From: Prosapia bicincta
Lineage: Eukaryota > Arthropoda > Insecta > Hemiptera > Cercopidae
NCBI GenBank assembly: GCA_036971475.1
Contig: JBAIZL010000001.1
Coordinates: 107,423,850 to 107,487,849, forward strand
Direction: 5' to 3'
Length of the DNA stretch: 64,000 bases
Shown: positions 58,594 to 64,000 of the stretch, piece by piece
Numbering within the stretch: position 1 is the stretch's first letter
Layout: every line of letters starts with the position of its first letter
Notes under the pieces: generated by a model
The model's database searches: none
Told to the model about the DNA's origin: nothing
The model's input: only the letters and a program-made list of their open reading frames with translations
Program-made: the position numbers and the translations under genes

Positions 58594-59765
58594 TTTTTAA
58601 CTAAAAACACTTATAAATATGTTACACTTGCCTATAGTAGCACTTACAGTGGGGGCCATGTAACCGCGCACTTGGACCTGAGAGGCCGCACATGTTACAT
58701 ATTCAGAATGATCTATAGATCAACAGCTTCTGTATCCAATATGTTTGCCCATATTTCAAGATTATTTGTAATTTCGTACTGAAGCCACCTTATAATCGAA
58801 TTTATCTAATATCGATCGTCTCATGCAAGTCAGTATTTAAACTGTACTTATCATGTTTGTAGGAAAGTATTAACATTAACCCTCTACCTCCCATCTCGCC
58901 TACTGAAATTTCTTAAGGCCAAGAACACAGTTATGTGGTCAGCACTATACTTTTATAATTGTTGAGGATGACCGTTTCAGAAGATGTCCTCCACTGTCAA
59001 CTCAGAACGTAACTAACTCAAGTTTTTTGTAGGTTAGGGTGGGGATATAGGTGTATTTTGGTGAGTATTAGGAGTTATGATGTCGAAAAATGTTATATTG
59101 TAATTTGGTGTTGAGTTTGTGTATATGGTATATTTTAAAATGTTTGTGTATCTCATATTGTTCAGTTATGTACAAGTATTGTTGGTTATTTTTGTTTAGT
59201 TTGTGAAAAATTTGTAGATTAAATGTTATGTTTGTGTAGTTATGGTTTGTGGATATGAGATGTAGGGCGAAGTTTGATTGGGTGTTTTTGTTTGTTAGTT
59301 AGTGCTTTTATGTGTTTGTGGTACTTTCCCTGCCTGTGTAAAATGACCTATCTGTCTGGCCTATGTAAAAACTGGGGCTCACAAACTGCGGAACATCCAT
59401 ATCTACAAACCATAACTACACAAAATAACATCTAACCTACAAATTCTTCACAAACTAAACAAAAATAACCAAAGATATACAGCCAAACAATATAAGATTT
59501 TCAAACTACATCCTACACACATACTCAAGACCAAATTACTTTATAACTCACATTCACTTTTTGACATCATAACTCACCAAAATACATATATCCCCCACCC
59601 TAATTTCCTACTCTCACCTACAATAAACCTTGAGGTCAGTTAGGTCCGAGTTTACAATAAGACACTTCTCCTGAAATGGCCACCCTCAACAATTATAAAA
59701 GAAAGTGCTACTATTTACAAAAGGCAAGTGTGTCATATTTACAAGTGTTTTTAGTTAATATAATT
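58594..59765. mobile_element. Two PLE fragments in head-to-head inverted arrangement
   Basis: The outer arms are family A terminal repeats (TGCCTATAGTAGCACTT at the left; AAAGTGCTACTATTTACAAA and GGCAAGTGTG at the right). Next come the TTGTTGAGGATGACCGTTTC and inverted GGCCACCCTCAACAATTAT blocks. The minus strand of the left half reads FYIGQTDRSFYTGRE (59374-59330) then FHKLNKNNQQYLYITEQYEI. The plus strand of the right half reads ILHKLNKNNQRYTAKQYKIF (59437-59500), then LKTKLLYNSHSLFDII. Both are the PLE endonuclease end, converging on a junction near 59378. Confidence 0.85.
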
Positions 59766-59769
59766 CAAA

Positions 59770-61450
59770 TTAATGGTGTATTTTAAACAGTTTTATTCTT
59801 TATTTTTCTTGGAAACTGATGAAGATAAGTAAGTGTTATTGAAATGTCATTTATGTTTAAATTTGACATAAATTTACCTAAATTTACTTGTTATTTTAGT
59901 TCAAACAAAAACGTTCCCGTAATTGTCATGAACAACAAAACCAATGGCATTAATTTATACAATAGACTTTGTGTTTATAAATCATTGCATTGAAAAGCTT
60001 CCCTATAAAACTCTCCTCCAGTTTTATCTTAATCATCTCTCTTTAGCATAAACAATTTCTGAAAAATTCTCTTTGGCCTCTAATGCCTCTCTTTTCACAA
60101 GCTAGGTCGTTTCAGAGTGCCCAGCAGGTTGCACTTCTCTGCTCTCATCTCTGGCACTAGCCATTCTCTGTTTCTACTCAAGTAGGCCATCACTCTGGTT
60201 TGTATGCTACTGCTTTCACCTTCTTTGTGGGCATTCTGGATCTTGTACTTCTCACTCTCTCATGATTAGGGAGTACTAAATCACCTAACATCACACTCTT
60301 CTTTGCCAACATCTACAAACTCATCTTTACTCTTGTAACTATTTTTTTTTTGTTTCCCTTTCCATCCTTAGCTTTCACTTGTCACCCAATCTCTCTGGTC
60401 TTCTGCCACCTTTGCTTTCATCCTCTTCTCAATATGTGTATATAAGCTAATAGTTTTTAGTGAGCGGTATGTTTGGGATGGAGTCTAATCATTTCCAATC
60501 TAACTCGGTAGGGTATCTATCTAATTATTGAGTACAATTTACAACACACTTTGGGACCATTTTATTTAGCGTAGTTCTCTCTTTGTTCTAGTTCTAGTTG
60601 ATTCAGTTCAATTTCAAACTAATACTGTAATTATTCACACTCTCTTCTGCCTTCTTCATCTCGCACTATCATGGCTTGCTCATGCATTGTCTTCATTTGA
60701 TCAGTTAAACTCTCATTATATAAGGACCACAATTTGTCCTAATTATATAGGGCTACAAATTTACTTTATCCTAACTACCTTATAAACAGACAATTTAGTT
60801 ATTTCTCATAGCTATCAACTTAGAGAAACAATATCAACATGAAAAGTCTTTAGCAGGTGGGCTCACTTTTTCATAAATATTATAATTGTTTTAACCTCAA
60901 GTGAAACTCCTTTTCAAGTGAAATTTTTTTGTATTGGTGACCATTTCAATTTTATCAAGATTTAGTAAACATTGTTTCCTAAAACACAGTTGTACTGCAA
61001 GTGTCGCTAGAGTAGCCACATGGAAGAAGGGTGTGCAGCACACTCTTGTCAATTTAACTACAGCTCTGCATCGAAAGATTATCTCATCTAAAGTAAGATT
61101 AAGGTGAAATTAAATTAGTGACTTTAGTTTTAATTAATGCCTTTAACAATTTCTTCACCATATTTAAAATTTTGTTCATAACATCTTTGGCAAATCACAT
61201 AGTTATCTTTAGATTTTCACTGAAGTCATGTTTATATATATAAAATTACTAATTATTATTTGTTTTTTAATCCTGGAAACTATGAAAAATCTTGTTTTTG
61301 TGAAAACATATTTCTGGTTTTACGTCTTCACTAATTGTTGATAGATTGAAACATTTATCAATTAATTTCTTTCAAAGAAATTTTGAATATGTTTAATTTT
61401 AAAAAAATCTGTATACAATTTTCACTATGTCTGATACTATTTGATTTTTT
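59770..61450. other. Stretch with no assigned gene
   Basis: The part 60060-60440 is CT-rich on the plus strand. Its minus strand gives a short coding-like piece (VMAYLSRNREWLVPEMRAEK) that I cannot assign. Local composition suggests a decayed coding element. Confidence 0.35.
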
Positions 61451-61454
61451 CCTT

Positions 61455-63780
61455 GAAAATTAACTTACTTACTTGCCAATGTCCACCTTGGCTTTTCACC
61501 GATTAGGTGACGTGCTGACCAGTATAGCAGGACCTCTTTAAACAGTCCGTCTTCTCCCTAGATCAAGTGATGGAGGGCTGGGCAGTCTTTGATATGTTCC
61601 ACATTCATTGTCCCAAAAGCACACAGTCAGCATTTGGATCTGGGGTAAGTCATGTCTGATAGCGGCTTTCTCCTGGGAAAGACAGCCGTCTTTCTCTTTT
61701 GCAGATGGAAGAGTCAATCATTGCTTCTGTAGGCATGAGAGACAATGGACATTTGGGCTGTGGAGTCAATGTAGCCTCTTTGGCAAGTTTGCCTTTTCAT
61801 TGCTGCTAATGTTGACATGGCTTGGGATCCACTGAAATTTCAGCTGCCATCCTCTCTCTGCCATATCACTAAGTATCTGTCTACAATTCAATGTTCTTCT
61901 ACAGTCCATCTCTCAGATTCAGAATGGCTGCTTGTGATTCAACAATGAAAACAGCTCTCACTGGAGGGTCAATATTTTTGAGCTCATCAGCTGAAGCTTT
62001 TATTTCTGCCACCTCGCCATCGTAAATACTAAGAGGTTTCCATGCAGAGAGATAACCCTGAAAGAGGCAGCATCTGTCTCCTGATGTTGGCAGCTATGAC
62101 CCATCAGTATATATATGAAGCCACTCGTCTCTTGGATATCATTCAGCAATAGTTTGCAGTGTTCCTCTTTAGAGTTCGACTGGTATAGAGTCTTGTTTGA
62201 GTGTTAGTGGTTTTTCAGTTTATAGTCTGCAACAGAAAGATTGTAGAAGAAAACATAGCTGTCTGTAAAGAGAGAGTGGGAATGATTCTAAATGTCTCAA
62301 TAAGTTCCCTGTATTTGTCCATAGGACTTTTTTGGGTCTTGAGTCTTAAAGTGGCTGATTTTTATATGGCCCTCTGTTGCCACTGGGCCCACCTGTATCT
62401 CTCCCATCAGTGCAATTCTTTCCCTGTGAACCTGTAGAGGTTCTATTCTTGTCTGAGGCGATGGGTGGTCCATCACTTTTATCGGGGTTGGTTTTGGGTC
62501 TCCAGCTGTTGTTTTAAGGGCAATATTTTGAACCACATTAAGGCAAGGCGTAAGCTGAGACGCATGTGGCGTAGCACACGCAACACATCACACACCAGAA
62601 AACTGTGCCGCCATATTTCCAAACGGATCCGCGTAAGCTGAGGCACATGCATGTTTGTGTCTGGCACACACGTGGGCCAGTATGTTACAGTTTGTAGCAC
62701 TGACACAGATTTTATGACACACGCCACGCAACTAGGGATCCAAGATGTCATTAAATGATAGTTTGATTCAGTTGGTAATTGACAAACACTCACAGCTCAC
62801 ATATTGTACCTAAATCTTGTATTTATAAAATCTTTAATGCCACACATGTTTTGACAATTAAGTTGTCTTATTCAGTAATGGACAAAAACTCAACAATAGT
62901 TTACATATTGTACTTAACTCTCATATTTTAAAAATCTCTAATGCCAAATTTTTCAACATATATGGTCAATATAGGTTGATATATAGTTAGTAATAAAAAA
63001 CACTGAACCGTAGTTTACATATTGTACTTAGCTCTTATATTTTTAAAATCTCTAATAACTCTGTGCGAGTTACATGTGCTATACGATGTGAATCATGAAG
63101 GTTATAGCAAAAAAACGTATAAAGACGCTTTGTGGGCCAACAGCCATGTGTATGTTTCGTTTTATCATATATTCACTCTGCCACAGAACCAATTCCTCAA
63201 TTTCCATATCGGATTCAAATGAGTTGGTATATGATTTTCAAGGCAAAAATGGCATGCATGTGCCGTGTGCTGTGTCTCAGCATGCGCTGGTAAAAGATTC
63301 ATGTGTTGTGGTGCAAAACGTGGCTTGCGTGTGCTGCGCCACTTGCGTGTTAGCTTACGCCCTGCCTAAGATTGATTTTTGTAGTAGAACTAGCCGTAGC
63401 AGTAACCTCATTTTTGTAATCAAGAATAGGTCTGAAGTAAGACATAGGTTAGTGTAAGCACATCCTTATTACTGACCCTGGAGGTTGTTATTCTTTTAAA
63501 AATTTGTGTTTTTTTCGAGGCCTTCTCAGCACATTTCTGAATATTGTGTTTCCAGCAGAGGCAACAGTGAAGTGTTATTCTCAAGTATTTTCCCAACCCT
63601 CATTCCTTTAGGGTAGACTGTTGGTATTCTTGGGTTTCTTGTAGAGTGTGAAAAGCTGGTATGTTGCTTTTGTTGTACTAAGTATCAGGACATTGTGTCT
63701 TGTCCATATGTTCAAATTGCTAAATGCTTCATTGAGGCAGCTTTATAGAGAGGTCAGACTACCACTGGTAGCCCAAAACA
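61455..63780 (-). pseudogene. R1/I-type LINE remnant, RT to RNase H, split by a DNA transposon
   Basis: In minus-strand order: an RT fragment at 63775-63480 (LKVDGLLFWATSGSLTSL; the YxDD-like active site reads KVDG), then the Harbinger-like insertion. After it comes a post-RT segment at 62536-62297 (VVQNIALKTTAGDPKPTP, then PLQVHRERIALMG). RNase H lies at about 62115-61800, with YTDGS, then GEVAEIKASADEL, then VESQAAILNLRDGL (the expected DSQAA Asp reads Glu), and WIPSHVNISSNEKA. A C-terminal tail runs to about 61490 (PDPNADCVLLGQ). Numerous stops are present. The family copies itself by target-primed reverse transcription; this copy is dead. Confidence 0.8.
62542..63366. mobile_element. PIF/Harbinger-like non-autonomous element inside the LINE
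   Basis: Long imperfect terminal inverted repeats start GGCAAGGCGTAAGCTGAGAC on the left and, inverted, GGCAGGGCGTAAGCTAACAC on the right. The trinucleotide TAA flanks both ends (62539-62541 and 63367-63369). A TWA target duplication and GGC/GGG ends are typical of PIF/Harbinger. Inner sequence has repeated TATTGTACTTA(A/G)CTC blocks near 62800-63050. There is no transposase. LINE reading resumes on both sides. Confidence 0.7.
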
Positions 63781-63925
63781 GCAGGCCATCCACTTTAAGC
63801 AAAATTCCTTCTAATTAATAACAATACAGTATATATTATCAGTTTAGATAAATATACTGGTATTTAGAAGCTAGTGTCTTTCCTGGTATTATTATTAGTT
63901 ACATCATGATAAACAATGTAAAGTT

Positions 63926-63975
63926 TTATTACACTTTTGCTATTACTTGCGCAAGTAATAGAAAAAGTGTAATAA
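63926..63975. repeat. Perfect palindrome next to PLE terminal block
   Basis: TATTACTTGC|GCAAGTAATA forms the centre of a 25-bp-arm palindrome (one mismatch pair seen). It continues into AATTAACAACCAGCTTGTCA at the window end, the terminal block of the PLE fragment at 43440-44173. The element probably continues beyond the window. Confidence 0.8.
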
Positions 63976-64000
63976 GAATTAACAACCAGCTTGTCATGAA

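Overview
The window looks like repeat-dense, AT-rich nuclear DNA from an animal. There are no operons, no ribosome-binding sites and no long intact genes. The recognisable coding matter is almost all transposable elements: Penelope-like elements (PLEs) with GIY-YIG endonuclease, mariner, pogo/Tigger, hAT, piggyBac, Merlin, a PIF/Harbinger-like element, an R1/I-type LINE with RNase H, and a Gypsy-type LTR element. This mix, with dominant endonuclease-bearing PLEs, suggests an invertebrate and probably an arthropod; I cannot name the species. The only host-gene candidate is one possible minus-strand exon at 3185-3366 that ends on a good splice donor.

Layout. 0.2-1.5 kb: decayed PLE. 3.2 kb: candidate exon. 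6.1-7.8 kb: Tigger remnant with TA at both ends. 8.1-11.9 kb: two tandem, almost identical 1,812-bp units, each carrying a dead Merlin (ISXO2-like) transposase, followed by a foldback. 12.9-18.1 kb: a young LTR retrotransposon (1,414-bp LTRs with one difference seen) inserted in an AT microsatellite. 18.1-18.7 kb: two long palindromes carrying hammerhead-like cores, separated by AT repeats. 22.9-25.0 kb: PLE interrupted by a mariner. 28.3-30.6 kb: the most complete PLE. 32.4 and 61.5-63.8 kb: minus-strand LINE fragments, the second split by a Harbinger-like element. 36.1-37.4 kb: nearly intact mariner with one nonsense codon and one frameshift. 38.7-40.1 kb: second Tigger. 43.0-44.2 kb: minisatellite, then a PLE fragment with inverted ends. 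46.0-46.7 kb: hAT-type MITE containing a palindrome. 51.7-53.2 kb: piggyBac derivative keeping the 5' half of its transposase. 56.1-58.4 kb: second piggyBac keeping the 3' half, interrupted by a hAT with a perfect 8-bp target duplication. 58.6-59.8 kb: two PLE fragments head to head.

The elements do not work together as a pathway; they record layered insertions. The recurring theme is PLE terminal sequence in inverted (palindromic) arrangement, often with hammerhead-like cores and AT-repeat flanks. Insertion order can be read directly in five places: mariner into PLE, hAT into piggyBac, Harbinger-like into LINE, palindrome into hAT MITE, and LTR element into AT microsatellite. The long intervals between these elements show no recognisable genes.
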